From the NCBI GenBank assembly GCA_947167075.1, contig CAMVGR010000002.1, forward strand, positions 124,001-188,000: DNA of 64,000 bases, given 5' to 3'. A program made the translations under genes and the position numbers. The notes beneath the pieces were generated by a model, which had not been told where the DNA came from, did no database searches, and saw only the letters and a list, made by a program, of their open reading frames with translations. This DNA comes from an uncultured Bacteroidales bacterium. GTDB lineage: Bacteria > Bacteroidota > Bacteroidia > Bacteroidales > P3. Below are positions 1 through 9,081 of this stretch, piece after piece. Numbering within the stretch: the stretch's first letter is position 1; every line of letters starts with the position of its first letter.

Positions 1-1
1 G

Positions 2-1003
2 GTGGAATGCGTCTATGCAAGCGATGTTGTCACCTATGCCCGTGCCTGTGGATGGTACGAGGGTACAGATGCCGACTTCTCCTTCACCGACACCTATGCT
101 CCGCTGACCTTCAGTGGTCTGCGTGGCTGCGATGCCCGTGTCTACGCCATGTTCCATCGCGTGGCCAGTGGCATGGAACGCTACGAGAAATTTGTTATGG
201 GCGACCCTACCGCCGAGCGTATGCCCCTGTGGGTAAAGCCTGACCATCAGGTAGATGTGCGCGAGGTTATGGACCTGATGCGCGACCACTACGAGGGTAC
301 CTCCATGGATATGACCAAAGACCTCGGTGCAGGTCCTTTCCAGTGCCCCTACCGTTGGCGCCCGATGAGCTTCGAAATCGACGGCCATACCTATATCCAT
401 GAGCGTGCCACCAGTACCCAGCAAACTGGCTTCTCGTTCGTGGCACAGTGCCGCTCGTGGTTGCCCAACAAGATTGGCGGCATCCTGTGGTTTGGTGTGG
501 ATGATACCTATAGTACCGTCTATTGCCCCATGTATTGCGGTATTACCGAGATTCCTATCTGCTTCCGCGAACGCAATGGTTCCATGACCACCTATAGTTC
601 CACTTCGGCCTTTTGGCTCTTCAACCGTGTAAGCAACTTTGTATATAGTCGCTACAGCGATATGATCAAGGATGTACGTCGTGTTCAGGACATTCTTGAG
701 CTGGGCTACATCAACGATGTGAAGAAGTTCGACGAGCGTGCTGTGCAGAGCGAAGGCGAAGCACTCGAAGCCCTTCTGAACGATTTCAGCGGTCGCCAGG
801 CAAGCAAGATGATGCGTGCATGGCGAGAACTCGACGAGTATCTGCTGGTTAAATATGTGGATGGTAATGTGAAGAAGACCAATCAGGGCCGCTTCGTGTG
901 CACAGAGACCGGCATGTCTGCCATGCCCGACCAGCCTGCCTACCGCGAAGAATGGCTCCGCATGATTGTGAACGACCATGGCGATGTGATTCGCCAGAAG
1001 TAA
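2..1003 (+). CDS. C69 family dipeptidase, C-terminal part (5' end outside the window)
   Basis: This is the last ~333 codons of a peptidase family C69 (PepD-like, Ntn-hydrolase fold) dipeptidase. The reading frame is open at the left edge, so the GTG at position 2 is an internal valine and not a start. Most residues match the complete paralog at 56701-58395, including the blocks DADFSF-DTY, PLTFSGLR, YRWRPM, STQQTGFSF and WFGVDDTYST. The catalytic N-terminal Cys expected for the family lies outside the window. Such enzymes cleave dipeptides and usually act after export. A rho-independent terminator follows 24 bp after the stop. No break or frameshift is visible in the part present. Family assignment is secure; substrate is unknown. 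Confidence 0.9.
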   Translation: MECVYASDVVTYARACGWYEGTDADFSFTDTYAPLTFSGLRGCDARVYAMFHRVASGMERYEKFVMGDPTAERMPLWVKPDHQVDVREVMDLMRDHYEGTSMDMTKDLGAGPFQCPYRWRPMSFEIDGHTYIHERATSTQQTGFSFVAQCRSWLPNKIGGILWFGVDDTYSTVYCPMYCGITEIPICFRERNGSMTTYSSTSAFWLFNRVSNFVYSRYSDMIKDVRRVQDILELGYINDVKKFDERAVQSEGEALEALLNDFSGRQASKMMRAWRELDEYLLVKYVDGNVKKTNQGRFVCTETGMSAMPDQPAYREEWLRMIVNDHGDVIRQK

Positions 1004-1026
1004 CATCGTGTATTCTGCAAAGCAAT

Positions 1027-1057
1027 AGAGGCCGCCCAATGGGTGGCCTCTTTCGTT
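1027..1057 (+). terminator. Rho-independent terminator after the C69 gene
   Basis: An AGAGGCC/GGCCTCT stem (1027-1051) is followed by a short T-rich run (TTTCGTT). It lies 24 bp after the stop of the dipeptidase gene. Confidence 0.75.
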
Positions 1058-1115
1058 CTAGAAGTGTATGTATGCCATGTTCACGACCTAAATCCGACGT
1101 GTATGCACCGTGATG

Positions 1116-1187
1116 TCACGGTAGAGGTGCGAGGATGGTGCGAGGATGGTGCGAGGATGATGCGAGGATGGTACGGTTCAAGTACGG
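1116..1187 (-). repeat. 11-bp-period tandem repeat, six units
   Basis: Read on the plus strand, TCACGG is followed by six 11-bp units: TAGAGGTGCGA, GGATGGTGCGA twice, GGATGATGCGA, GGATGGTACGG and TTCAAGTACGG. It is a long, diverged member of the family at 10761-10810, 28604-28653, 47438-47487 and 63165-63214, sharing the TCACGG boundary on one side and AAGTACGG on the other. It lies just past the 3' end of the minus-strand operon, between convergent genes. Function unknown. Confidence 0.8.
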
Positions 1188-1225
1188 TAGTGATGCGGGG
1201 CGATAGTGGCACAGGTGGGCGACGG

Positions 1226-1684
1226 CTATTCGTTGTTGTCGTCGGTGCGGGCAGGGGGTTGGGGCTGTGCCGGATTGTCGAGTTGTCGCATGAGTACAAA
1301 GTATAACCCAACAAAGAGGAGTGCCATCATGATGTCGCCTAGCCCAATAAAACCTCTTCCCAGGAACAGAATGGGCAACAGCAGAAGCAGGAGTCGTGCC
1401 AGGGTGTAGCAATGGAATCCCGACCAGCGCAGACGCCACATGAGGATGGCACCCAACACCTCGAGCAAGTATAGCAAGGCAGAACCTAGATAGAATTCGC
1501 GAGGTGCTTCCAGCATGCGTTCCATCATGATGGAGAACTGTTCGGGGAGCATATTGGGGTTTTCCGACATGATTTGTTTCATTTCGGGCAGCATCAAGGC
1601 CACGCTGAAATAGCTGAGGGCACTCATGCCAGCCCACACAAATGTGATTACAAGCAGAATGTGGAATAATGTCGTGTTTTTCAT
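1226..1684 (-). CDS. Small hydrophobic membrane protein of unknown function
   Basis: A 152-residue protein that I do not recognise. It has about four hydrophobic stretches that look like membrane segments, at about residues 7-32, 62-84, 88-108 and 109-132. The tail is polar and Pro/Asp-rich (PAQPQPPARTDDNNE), probably cytoplasmic. It is the last gene of the minus-strand run, 30 bp after nadK, so it is probably co-transcribed. No catalytic motif can be seen. That it is a real gene is supported by the hydrophobic pattern and the operon-like spacing. Confidence 0.7.
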   Translation of the reverse strand: MKNTTLFHILLVITFVWAGMSALSYFSVALMLPEMKQIMSENPNMLPEQFSIMMERMLEAPREFYLGSALLYLLEVLGAILMWRLRWSGFHCYTLARLLLLLLPILFLGRGFIGLGDIMMALLFVGLYFVLMRQLDNPAQPQPPARTDDNNE

Positions 1685-1714
1685 TTTGTTCGTTTGCTTT
1701 ATTGTCTATTGCGA

Positions 1715-2548
1715 TTAGTTCCTAACTTCTGTTCCCCACATCAGTTTGTCGCGGATGGCGGTGAAGAAGTTTTGATGGCCGATACGCACCAGTTGCACGC
1801 TGAATGGAGCCCGTCGGAGATTGAGTGTGGTGATACCGGAGAGGGTGGCCCGTCGCGAGTCCATGCCCAAGGTGAATGGGTAGTCGATGTCGTCGGTGCC
1901 AGTATGGTGCGAGGAGGGGACAACGGTGAGCCTAATCTGCGAGCTGTCGGGCACGATGATAGGTCTTAGGGTGAGTGTGTGGGCTCCGATGGGGGTGATG
2001 ACGAAGCATCCACAGTCGGGCGTTAGAATGGGTCCTCCGCAACTGAGCGAATAGGCTGTGGAACCCGTAGGTGTGGCCACTATGACTCCGTCGCCGGCAT
2101 AGGTGGCTACGTAGCGGTCGTCGACGTAGACTTCGGTGCGTAGCATCGAGGTCTCCTCGGGTCGATGGAGAAAGACTTCGTTGAGGGCATAGGTTTTGTT
2201 GTCGACCTCCAGCAGGGTGCGTTCTTCGAGAGTGAAACGGTGCTCGATGAGGTCGTCGACCATAGTCTGCAGGTTGTCTCTGCCCACGGTGGTCAGAAAA
2301 CCTAAATGGCCAAAGTTGATGCCAAGAATGGGCGGGAATGAGGCAGGCCGATGGCTACCCACCAGTTGTACAGAGCTGAGCAGTGTGCCGTCGCCGCCAA
2401 TGGAGAAGATGTAGTCGCACCCATCGACGGTATCGCCGTCGCTCAGCAGCACGGTCTCTATTTGTTTTGCCTGCAGGGTGGCGCACATGGCATCAAATGC
2501 GGGGCGGTCGTCGCTGTCGATGTGTCTGTAATATAATGCTATTTTCAT
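1715..2548 (-). CDS. nadK: NAD kinase
   Basis: ATP-NAD kinase, which phosphorylates NAD+ at the 2' position of the adenosine ribose to make NADP+ in the cytoplasm. At 277 residues it has the usual length. The GGDGT loop is at residues 51-55 after a hydrophobic strand (DYIFSI). The NEV motif near residue 123 and the glycine-rich segment DGVIVATPTGSTAYSLS, which binds NAD, are all present and appear intact. It starts 5 bp after the stop of the T9SS type B secreted protein and is followed 30 bp later by a small membrane protein, so it sits inside a co-directional run. The start (MKIALYYRHI) leads straight into the first beta strand, as is typical of the family. Confidence 0.95.
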   Translation of the reverse strand: MKIALYYRHIDSDDRPAFDAMCATLQAKQIETVLLSDGDTVDGCDYIFSIGGDGTLLSSVQLVGSHRPASFPPILGINFGHLGFLTTVGRDNLQTMVDDLIEHRFTLEERTLLEVDNKTYALNEVFLHRPEETSMLRTEVYVDDRYVATYAGDGVIVATPTGSTAYSLSCGGPILTPDCGCFVITPIGAHTLTLRPIIVPDSSQIRLTVVPSSHHTGTDDIDYPFTLGMDSRRATLSGITTLNLRRAPFSVQLVRIGHQNFFTAIRDKLMWGTEVRN

Positions 2549-2553
2549 GTTGT

Positions 2554-3747
2554 TTACTTTATTACTGTTACCGTGCCGGTATATTGTTCGATGCTTCCGT
2601 CTTCGAAATGGCAGAGTAGGAGATAGGTGTAGGTGGCCATGGGTATGTTGGGGGAGGGGGACCAGTCGCAGTCAGTGCCGCTGCAGCGATAGATGAGCAT
2701 ACCTAGGCGAGTGAAAACGGACAGTTCGTAGGTTCTTATTGGTATCCTGCTTTTCACTATGGGGCGGAAGGTGCCATTGCTTCCGTCGCCGGAAATGATG
2801 ACATTGGGTGCGTAGATTTCGGCGGGCGATGCCTGTGGAATATAGAGGCATTGCGGATCGGACTGTATGCGATGGGTGTTGCAGTCGTCGTCCATCACCA
2901 GACGATAGCAGTAAACCTTATTGCCACTGTTTATGATGGTATCCGTATAGGAATAGGGAGATGTGTCGGGATGAAGAGTGTCCATCAGTGTCCAACCGGA
3001 CGAGTCGATGTCTCGCATCAATAGATAATCAGCTGCGGTGTCGAGCTCCATAGTCAGGTGTACTCGACCTTCGATACTGTCAAATGTGGCATGTGTGATT
3101 GCCGGTGGATGTGTGGTATCGGACGCTGGTCGGGCAATCATGACCACATTCGACTGCGAGGTGTCGCCGTTATGCCCAAGAACCAGTACTTTAAGAAATA
3201 TACGGGTTGCTCCTTCGGGGAGTTGGAAGGTGTGGAAGAGGAGGCTGCTGTCGTTTGTGGTGTATATTTCGGAGTAGGTGCCATCCGAAGTGTCCGTACG
3301 TGCCATCAGCACATATCTGTCTATACCACCAGGCATGGCCCCGTAAGGGTTCCAGTCGCTAACGATGTAGTCCTCGCAGTCTGGGATATAGGCATGGAGA
3401 ACGACGTTGCCAAACGAGGGCGTGAGTGGACTCACATTGTAGTTGCTGTCGAACACATGCAATCGATAGGTGTGTCGTTCGAGCGGACTGTGGTCTATAC
3501 ATACCAGGGTGGTGTCCATCTGTCCGAACAGGGTGTCGTAGTCGATGCAGGGCGAGCCGGTACAGATGTGGTAGCCCATGGTGTTGGGAGTGGGGCTGGG
3601 CGACCAGAGAAGCACTATCTGTTGCGTCGTTTCATCCACTGTGGCTAGCCACCTTGCAGAGAGCTCTACATCTGATGTTTGGGCAGAGGCGTGGATGGGT
3701 GGGCAAAGAATGAGCAAAAGCCACCAGAGGAGTTGGTATCTATTCAT
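2554..3747 (-). CDS. Secreted protein with T9SS type B (gliding-motility CHU_C-type) C-terminal domain
   Basis: A 397-residue exported protein. The chosen start is MNRYQLLWWLLLILCPPIHASA, a good Sec signal peptide; in-frame ATGs further upstream would add non-signal residues, and the longest would overlap the ABC gene. The middle is made of Ig/fibronectin-like beta-rich segments with phrases such as WSPSPTPNTMGYHI. The last ~85 residues match the gliding-motility-associated C-terminal domain: PNVI-SGDGSNGTF, a YELSVFTRLGMLIY strand pair, and a closing TYTYLLLCHFEDG-TGTVTVIK. In known members this domain directs export through the type IX secretion system to the surface. No catalytic domain can be recognised. 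It lies between an ABC exporter gene and nadK in a tight gene run. Confidence 0.85.
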   Translation of the reverse strand: MNRYQLLWWLLLILCPPIHASAQTSDVELSARWLATVDETTQQIVLLWSPSPTPNTMGYHICTGSPCIDYDTLFGQMDTTLVCIDHSPLERHTYRLHVFDSNYNVSPLTPSFGNVVLHAYIPDCEDYIVSDWNPYGAMPGGIDRYVLMARTDTSDGTYSEIYTTNDSSLLFHTFQLPEGATRIFLKVLVLGHNGDTSQSNVVMIARPASDTTHPPAITHATFDSIEGRVHLTMELDTAADYLLMRDIDSSGWTLMDTLHPDTSPYSYTDTIINSGNKVYCYRLVMDDDCNTHRIQSDPQCLYIPQASPAEIYAPNVIISGDGSNGTFRPIVKSRIPIRTYELSVFTRLGMLIYRCSGTDCDWSPSPNIPMATYTYLLLCHFEDGSIEQYTGTVTVIK

Positions 3748-3769
3748 TGAGCTGCCCATTTCCATTGTC

Positions 3770-5563
3770 CTACAAGGTTTGTAGTTTAACCATCTCACAG
3801 TATTTCCCCTGCAGAGCCATCAACTCGGCGTGTGTGCCTTGTTCGATGATATGTCCGGCATCCATCACCACTATCATGTCGGCATCTGTCACTGTGCTCA
3901 GTCGGTGTGCAATCACAATGGCCGATCGGTCGCGAAGCACATGGGAGAGTGTCTGCTGCAACTGGTATTCGCTTTCCGAGTCGAGGGCAGAGGTGGCCTC
4001 GTCAAAGATGAGTAGTTCGGGATTACGCAGCAGGGCACGTGCTATGCTGATACGTTGTCGTTGCCCACCGCTTAGGGAGCCCCCTCCGTCTCCGATGGGG
4101 GTGTCGTATCCTTGCGGCAGGTTGGCAATGAAGTCGTGTGCTTGTGCTATGTGGGCTGCTGCTTCCACCTCCTGTCGCGTGGCGGATGGAAGGCCGAATG
4201 CGATGTTTGCTAATACCGTGTCGTTGAATAGAAGTGTATCCTGCGCCACCACACCTATATGCGACCTCAATTCCTCGAGTGGAATATCCTTGATATTCAG
4301 TCCATCAAATAGGATACAGCCTTGTTGAACATCGTAGAATCGACATGTCAAATCGGCCACGGTGCTTTTACCACTGCCCGATATACCTACTAGAGCAATT
4401 GTTTTGCCGCGTGGCACGACAAGGTTTAAGTCGGTGAGTGCTTTGATGCCATCCTTGTAGGCGAAGTCCACATGTTGGAATTCGATGATATTGGGAGTGG
4501 ATTTGATTGTGGGGGTGGGGTGGTTGGTATAGGGCTCCTCTTTTTCGTGTAGAAACATGTCGATACGGTCTGCACAGGCTTTCCCTTTTTTTATCTGTGT
4601 GATGGCAGTGGTTAAATCTTTGGCTGGAGGAATCATGAGGACGAACATCATCACGTAGCTGATGAAAAGGTCTGCCGTCAGACCATGGTCGCCGTTCATT
4701 ATCAGCCACGAACCAAATAGCAGTATGGCCACCACGATGGCATTGCCAAGTGTGTCGCTGATAGGTGAGGCGGCGTATATGCGTCTAAACATGGATGTAC
4801 GTCGACGTGTATAGTCGCGGTTATATTTACGAAATCGTTGATTGACGAAGTCGATGGCAGTGTATGCCTTAATTGCTTTCAAACCGCCTATGGTCTCGTC
4901 GGTGAGTGACACTAGGTGTGAGTTCATTTCCTGAACCTTTTTCGACTTTTGTTTCAACCTCCTCGATAGTCCGGAAATGACAAATGCCACTAGTGGCAAC
5001 AAGCAGAGTACAAACAGAGTGAGTCGAAGGTTTAAATAGAAAAGCATTGATAGATAGAGTAGTAGGCTGATGATGGAAACAAAAAGCATCTGTACGGAAC
5101 CCATTATTCCCTCATCGTACTCTACCATATCACTGCCTATTCGCGACATCACATCCCCTTTCCTGTGCTCGTTGTAGTAGGCCATGGGTAGACGCATTGT
5201 CTTTGCGAATAGTTCATTACGAAGGTCGCGTACTACATTGATACGTATTTTGGCTATCTGTATGGCAGACAGATAGCCAAATACATTCTTCAATCCATAC
5301 AGGATAAATATGATGCCCGAGAAAAGCAGTAGGGCGTTCAGCCGACCGAACGATATTAACCAAGCATACAGTCCGTCGAGCCAGTGGGCAACTAGATTGA
5401 CGGTAGGGGTGCTTCCAGTATCGCCTTCGCCAAACAGTATCTTCAAGAAATCGGCTACACTCAAGGCTGTAGCCATGGTGAACAGTACGCTCACCACAAC
5501 AAGAACACTATACAGTGCAAAACGAGCACCATAAGGTCTCATGTGGCGGAGCGTCAGACTCAT
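3770..5563 (-). CDS. ABC exporter, fused membrane and ATPase domains (MsbA/multidrug type)
   Basis: A 597-residue half-transporter with an N-terminal six-helix membrane domain (about residues 15-330) and a C-terminal ATP-binding domain (about 345-597). The ATPase has Walker A GISGSGKST at about 393-401, the signature LSGGQRQR near 495, Walker B LLIFDEATSALD near 520 and the switch histidine in IAHRLST. The layout fits MsbA-like lipid flippases and multidrug exporters of family B; substrate cannot be read from sequence, although a lipid A or lipid substrate would suit the neighbouring envelope genes. The start codon overlaps the purB stop as ATGA, so translation is probably coupled. Confidence 0.9.
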   Translation of the reverse strand: MSLTLRHMRPYGARFALYSVLVVVSVLFTMATALSVADFLKILFGEGDTGSTPTVNLVAHWLDGLYAWLISFGRLNALLLFSGIIFILYGLKNVFGYLSAIQIAKIRINVVRDLRNELFAKTMRLPMAYYNEHRKGDVMSRIGSDMVEYDEGIMGSVQMLFVSIISLLLYLSMLFYLNLRLTLFVLCLLPLVAFVISGLSRRLKQKSKKVQEMNSHLVSLTDETIGGLKAIKAYTAIDFVNQRFRKYNRDYTRRRTSMFRRIYAASPISDTLGNAIVVAILLFGSWLIMNGDHGLTADLFISYVMMFVLMIPPAKDLTTAITQIKKGKACADRIDMFLHEKEEPYTNHPTPTIKSTPNIIEFQHVDFAYKDGIKALTDLNLVVPRGKTIALVGISGSGKSTVADLTCRFYDVQQGCILFDGLNIKDIPLEELRSHIGVVAQDTLLFNDTVLANIAFGLPSATRQEVEAAAHIAQAHDFIANLPQGYDTPIGDGGGSLSGGQRQRISIARALLRNPELLIFDEATSALDSESEYQLQQTLSHVLRDRSAIVIAHRLSTVTDADMIVVMDAGHIIEQGTHAELMALQGKYCEMVKLQTL

Positions 5564-6909
5564 ATGCTATAGCCGATATAGTTGTGTGGGGTAATCTTCT
5601 TTAGGCGTTCCTTAACCTCGTCTGATACATCAAGTGTGTCCACAAAATGACTAATCGTCTCGGCTGTTACCTTCTCGTTGGTACGAGTCAGTTGTTTCAG
5701 TGCCTCGTAAGGATTGGGGTATGATATGCTGCGCAGGATGGTCTGAATAGCTTCTGCCACTACTGCCCAGTTGTTTTCTAGGTCACGTTCAAGTGCTCCC
5801 TCGTTGAGTAGCAATTTGCCAAGACCTTTCTCCAGGGAGGCGATTGAAATCATGGTATGAGCCACGGGCACTCCAATGTTTCGGCTTACAGTGCTGTCAG
5901 TCAAGTCACGCTGCATGCGTGATATAGGCAGTTTATGACTCAAGTGTTCAAATATTGCATTTGCCAACCCCAAATTGCCCTCTGCATTTTCAAAATCGAT
6001 AGGGTTCACTTTGTGTGGCATGGCACTGCTGCCCACTTCTCCGGCTTTGATACGCTGCTTAAAGTATTCCATCGACACATAGGTCCAAATATCTCGGCAT
6101 AGATCTATCAGTATTACATTGATACGTTTACAGGCATCAAACCAAGCGGCCATCATGTCGTAGTTTTCAATTTGGGTGGTCAGTTGTTGTCGTTCCAGGC
6201 CAAGATGGTTTGCCACAAAACTATTGCCGAATGCCCGCCAATCGATGTTGGGAAAAGCAGCCAGATGTGCATTGAAGTTTCCAGTTGCACCTCCAAATTT
6301 GGCTGTAAAAGGAATTCGTTCCAGCTCTTCCAACTGACGACGCAGTCTGTATGCGAACACGCCCCATTCTTTTCCTAGTGTGGTAGGCGACGCTGGTTGG
6401 CCATGGGTGTGTGCTAGCATGGGGATGTCTTTCCATTCCATTGCCTTCTCCTCTAATAGAGCAAGTATACGTCGGTAGGCAGGCATCAACACCTCGTTGT
6501 GACACTCTTTCATAGACAGGGGTACGCTGGTGTTGTTGATGTCTTGTGATGTGAGTCCAAAGTGGATAAACTCCTTCAGTTCAGCCAGTCCCATTTGCTC
6601 GAATTTCCCTTTTAGGAAGTACTCGACAGCCTTCACATCGTGGTTTGTCACTTTCTCGATGTCTTTGATGGCCATTGCATCCTCGTCGCTGAAGTTGCGA
6701 TATATGTCTCGCAGTTGTTCTGCTTTGGTTGCCACTATTCCCAGAGCAGGACGTTCACCCTTCAGTTGTTCGCTGAGGGCAATAAAGTATTCTATTTCCA
6801 CTCGCACGCGATAGCGTATCAAGGCTCCTTCGGAGAAGTATTTGGCCAACGATTCGCATTTTCCACGGTAGCGCCCGTCGATGGGCGACACAGCATTCAG
6901 ACTATTCAT
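5560..6909 (-). CDS. purB: Adenylosuccinate lyase
   Basis: Adenylosuccinate lyase, which releases fumarate from SAICAR and from adenylosuccinate in purine synthesis. At 449 residues it resembles the E. coli-type enzyme. The N-terminus NAVSPIDGRYR is typical, and the superfamily signature GSSAMPHKVNPIDFEN is at about 285-300, containing the mobile loop with the catalytic serine. HTHGQPASPTT near residue 170 supplies the conserved histidine. It is co-directional with, and 3 bp downstream of, the PHP phosphatase gene, and its stop overlaps the start of the ABC exporter. The other purine gene in the window, purD, lies far away at the right edge. Confidence 0.96.
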   Translation of the reverse strand: MNSLNAVSPIDGRYRGKCESLAKYFSEGALIRYRVRVEIEYFIALSEQLKGERPALGIVATKAEQLRDIYRNFSDEDAMAIKDIEKVTNHDVKAVEYFLKGKFEQMGLAELKEFIHFGLTSQDINNTSVPLSMKECHNEVLMPAYRRILALLEEKAMEWKDIPMLAHTHGQPASPTTLGKEWGVFAYRLRRQLEELERIPFTAKFGGATGNFNAHLAAFPNIDWRAFGNSFVANHLGLERQQLTTQIENYDMMAAWFDACKRINVILIDLCRDIWTYVSMEYFKQRIKAGEVGSSAMPHKVNPIDFENAEGNLGLANAIFEHLSHKLPISRMQRDLTDSTVSRNIGVPVAHTMISIASLEKGLGKLLLNEGALERDLENNWAVVAEAIQTILRSISYPNPYEALKQLTRTNEKVTAETISHFVDTLDVSDEVKERLKKITPHNYIGYSI

Positions 6910-6912
6910 ATC

Positions 6913-7653
6913 TTACAGTTCTTTATTCTTAAATTCGTATTTCTCCAACAACTTCCGCACTTTCTTTTGATGTGTAAGGTCACGCAGAGCATGTGCATAA
7001 AGTACATTGTGTGTGTCTGTTCCCAGAAAGCTCACCCATCCACGTTCTATCAGTGTGAATGCACGGCGTTTGGCTTCTTCGCCATAGAATCCGCCTAGCG
7101 AAAGCACATTGCACTGTAGCAGCACCCCTTGGTTCAGCAGTTGCTCTATCTGTGCTCCGTCTATGTTGATATAGGGGTAGCGTTCGGGATGAGCCAATAT
7201 TACCTCCTGATTCTGCATCTGCAAGTCGAAAATTAGGTTTTCCGCCCCAATCATCTGTTGATGTATCGAGTATTCGACCAATACATATTTCCCTCCCACT
7301 TTTAGGAACCGAGGATGCTCGAGCCGTTCTTTGAAGATGGTGTCTACTCTGTATTCTCCGGCTATTCCGCTCAGTTCTATCTCCAGTCCCTCGTCGTTTG
7401 CAGCCTTCTTCACCTCTTCGAACCGGCGTGCAATGTCCTCCTCGTCGTTCCGGTAGCGAGAGGCAAAATGCGGTGTGATAATCACCTTCGAATATCCTAC
7501 TGCCTTCAGTGTGCTCAGACATTCTATGCTTTCCTCCATACTTTTCGAGCCGTCGTCGACCGACGGAATCAGATGGCAGTGCATATCCGTACCCAATGCT
7601 GCAAAGATGGGTTCCACCTCGTGTTTGTTTTTCTTAAACAGGCCAAATGCCAT
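6913..7653 (-). CDS. PHP-type tyrosine-protein phosphatase (CpsB/YwqE-like)
   Basis: A 246-residue metal-dependent phosphatase of the polymerase and histidinol phosphatase (PHP) superfamily, closest in pattern to CpsB/YwqE enzymes that dephosphorylate the tyrosine kinases controlling capsule export. Visible metal ligands are H25 and H27 in TDMHCHLIP, followed by DDG, ITPHF, the HPERY segment and GTDTHN near the C-terminus. The N-terminus FGLFKKNK is basic and not a signal peptide, so the protein is probably cytoplasmic. It lies 3 bp upstream of purB. No tyrosine kinase gene is in the window, so the partner is unknown. Confidence 0.85.
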   Translation of the reverse strand: MAFGLFKKNKHEVEPIFAALGTDMHCHLIPSVDDGSKSMEESIECLSTLKAVGYSKVIITPHFASRYRNDEEDIARRFEEVKKAANDEGLEIELSGIAGEYRVDTIFKERLEHPRFLKVGGKYVLVEYSIHQQMIGAENLIFDLQMQNQEVILAHPERYPYINIDGAQIEQLLNQGVLLQCNVLSLGGFYGEEAKRRAFTLIERGWVSFLGTDTHNVLYAHALRDLTHQKKVRKLLEKYEFKNKEL

Positions 7654-7711
7654 TCTTGTAGTTGTTTTTCGTTTCTTATTAGTCAGTTTCTATTAGGTAG
7701 AGGTCGTGTTG

Positions 7712-9028
7712 TTACATTCGTCTGATGTCTGCCCCTAGTTTGCGTAGGCGTTCGTCGATGTGTTGGTAACCTCGATCTATCTGTTCTATATTGTCTATCC
7801 GGCTTTTCCCCTCTGCACTCAGGGCGGCTATCAGCAATGCCACACCTGCACGTATATCGGGAGATGCCATTCTCACCCCTCGCAGTTTATGCTCCCGATC
7901 CAGGCCTATCACCGTGGCCCTATGTGGGTCGCACAGTATGATTTGTGCTCCCATGTCGATCAGTTTGTCGACGAAGAACAGCCTGCTTTCGAACATCTTT
8001 TGATGTATCAGCACGCTTCCCTTGGCTTGTGTGGCAACTACTAGGGCTATGCTGATAAGGTCTGGAGTGAATCCAGGCCATGGTGCATCGGCTATTGTCA
8101 TAATGGAACCGTCCATAAAGCGCTCTATCTCATAGTGCTCTTGCGACGGTATATATAGGTCGTCGCCTTTCTGCCACACTTCTATTCCGAGGCGACGAAA
8201 CACCTGTGGTATCAGTCCCAGATGTTCCACATGTGCATTCTTGATGGTCAGGTCGGCCTGTGTCATGGCCGCCATACCGATAAACGAGCCCACCTCGATC
8301 ATATCGGGCAATAACCGGTGTTCGCATCCGTGCAATTCCTTCACTCCCTTGATGGTGAGCAGATTGCTCCCTACACCACTGATACGGGCTCCCATGTTGT
8401 TCAGCATCTTACACAGTTGGTATACGTAGGGTTCGCAGGCAGCATTCATAATGGTAGTGGTGCCTCGGGCCAGCACAGCTGCCATCACCAGGTTGGCTGT
8501 GCCGGTGACGCTTGCCTCGTCGAGAAGCATGTAGCAGCCTTTCAGTTTCTTGGCATCCACAAGGTAGGCACCGCGTTTGTATTCCACAGTTGCACCTAGG
8601 CGTTCCATGCCGATAAAGTGGGTGTCCAATCTCCGTCTTCCTATCTTGTCGCCTCCCGGTTGCGGTACTACGGCATGCCCAAATCGCGACAGTAGCGGCC
8701 CCACTAGCATGATACTGCCTCGTAGTGTTCCGGCCTGTTCCCTATATTCGGGGCTGTTCAGCACTTCCAGATTGACATCGTTGGCCTGAAACTCGAAGGT
8801 GCGCCCGCTGTCGGTGGTGGAACTAACGTCTTGACGCACATTGACACCGAGCAGCTGAAGCAGTTCGATCAGCCGGTTCACATCGCGTATGTCCGGCACA
8901 TCGCTGATTCGCACTCGCTCGCTAGTGAGCAACACGGCACACAGCACCTGCAGAGCCTCGTTCTTAGCCCCCTGTGGTGTAATTTCGCCTCGCAGTTTGC
9001 GACCGCCTGTTATTTCGAAACTTGCCAT
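7712..9028 (-). CDS. murA: UDP-N-acetylglucosamine 1-carboxyvinyltransferase with Asp in place of the catalytic Cys
   Basis: MurA transfers enolpyruvate from PEP to UDP-GlcNAc, the first committed step of peptidoglycan synthesis. It has 438 residues (E. coli ~419), with K22-N23 in the PQGAKNE motif that binds substrate. The mobile loop reads PQPGGDKIGRRRLDTHF, so the residue matching E. coli Cys115 is D127. Enzymes with Asp here are known from several bacteria and are not alkylated by fosfomycin. The gene lies between DUF4290 and the PHP phosphatase in a co-directional run. MurA is favoured over EPSP synthase by the whole pattern, including RRLDTH and the C-terminal arrangement. Confidence 0.95.
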   Translation of the reverse strand: MASFEITGGRKLRGEITPQGAKNEALQVLCAVLLTSERVRISDVPDIRDVNRLIELLQLLGVNVRQDVSSTTDSGRTFEFQANDVNLEVLNSPEYREQAGTLRGSIMLVGPLLSRFGHAVVPQPGGDKIGRRRLDTHFIGMERLGATVEYKRGAYLVDAKKLKGCYMLLDEASVTGTANLVMAAVLARGTTTIMNAACEPYVYQLCKMLNNMGARISGVGSNLLTIKGVKELHGCEHRLLPDMIEVGSFIGMAAMTQADLTIKNAHVEHLGLIPQVFRRLGIEVWQKGDDLYIPSQEHYEIERFMDGSIMTIADAPWPGFTPDLISIALVVATQAKGSVLIHQKMFESRLFFVDKLIDMGAQIILCDPHRATVIGLDREHKLRGVRMASPDIRAGVALLIAALSAEGKSRIDNIEQIDRGYQHIDERLRKLGADIRRM

Positions 9029-9081
9029 AAGTCAATCGGATGGGGAATATTATTGTTTAGTTCAGTGTCGAAGAATGGATA

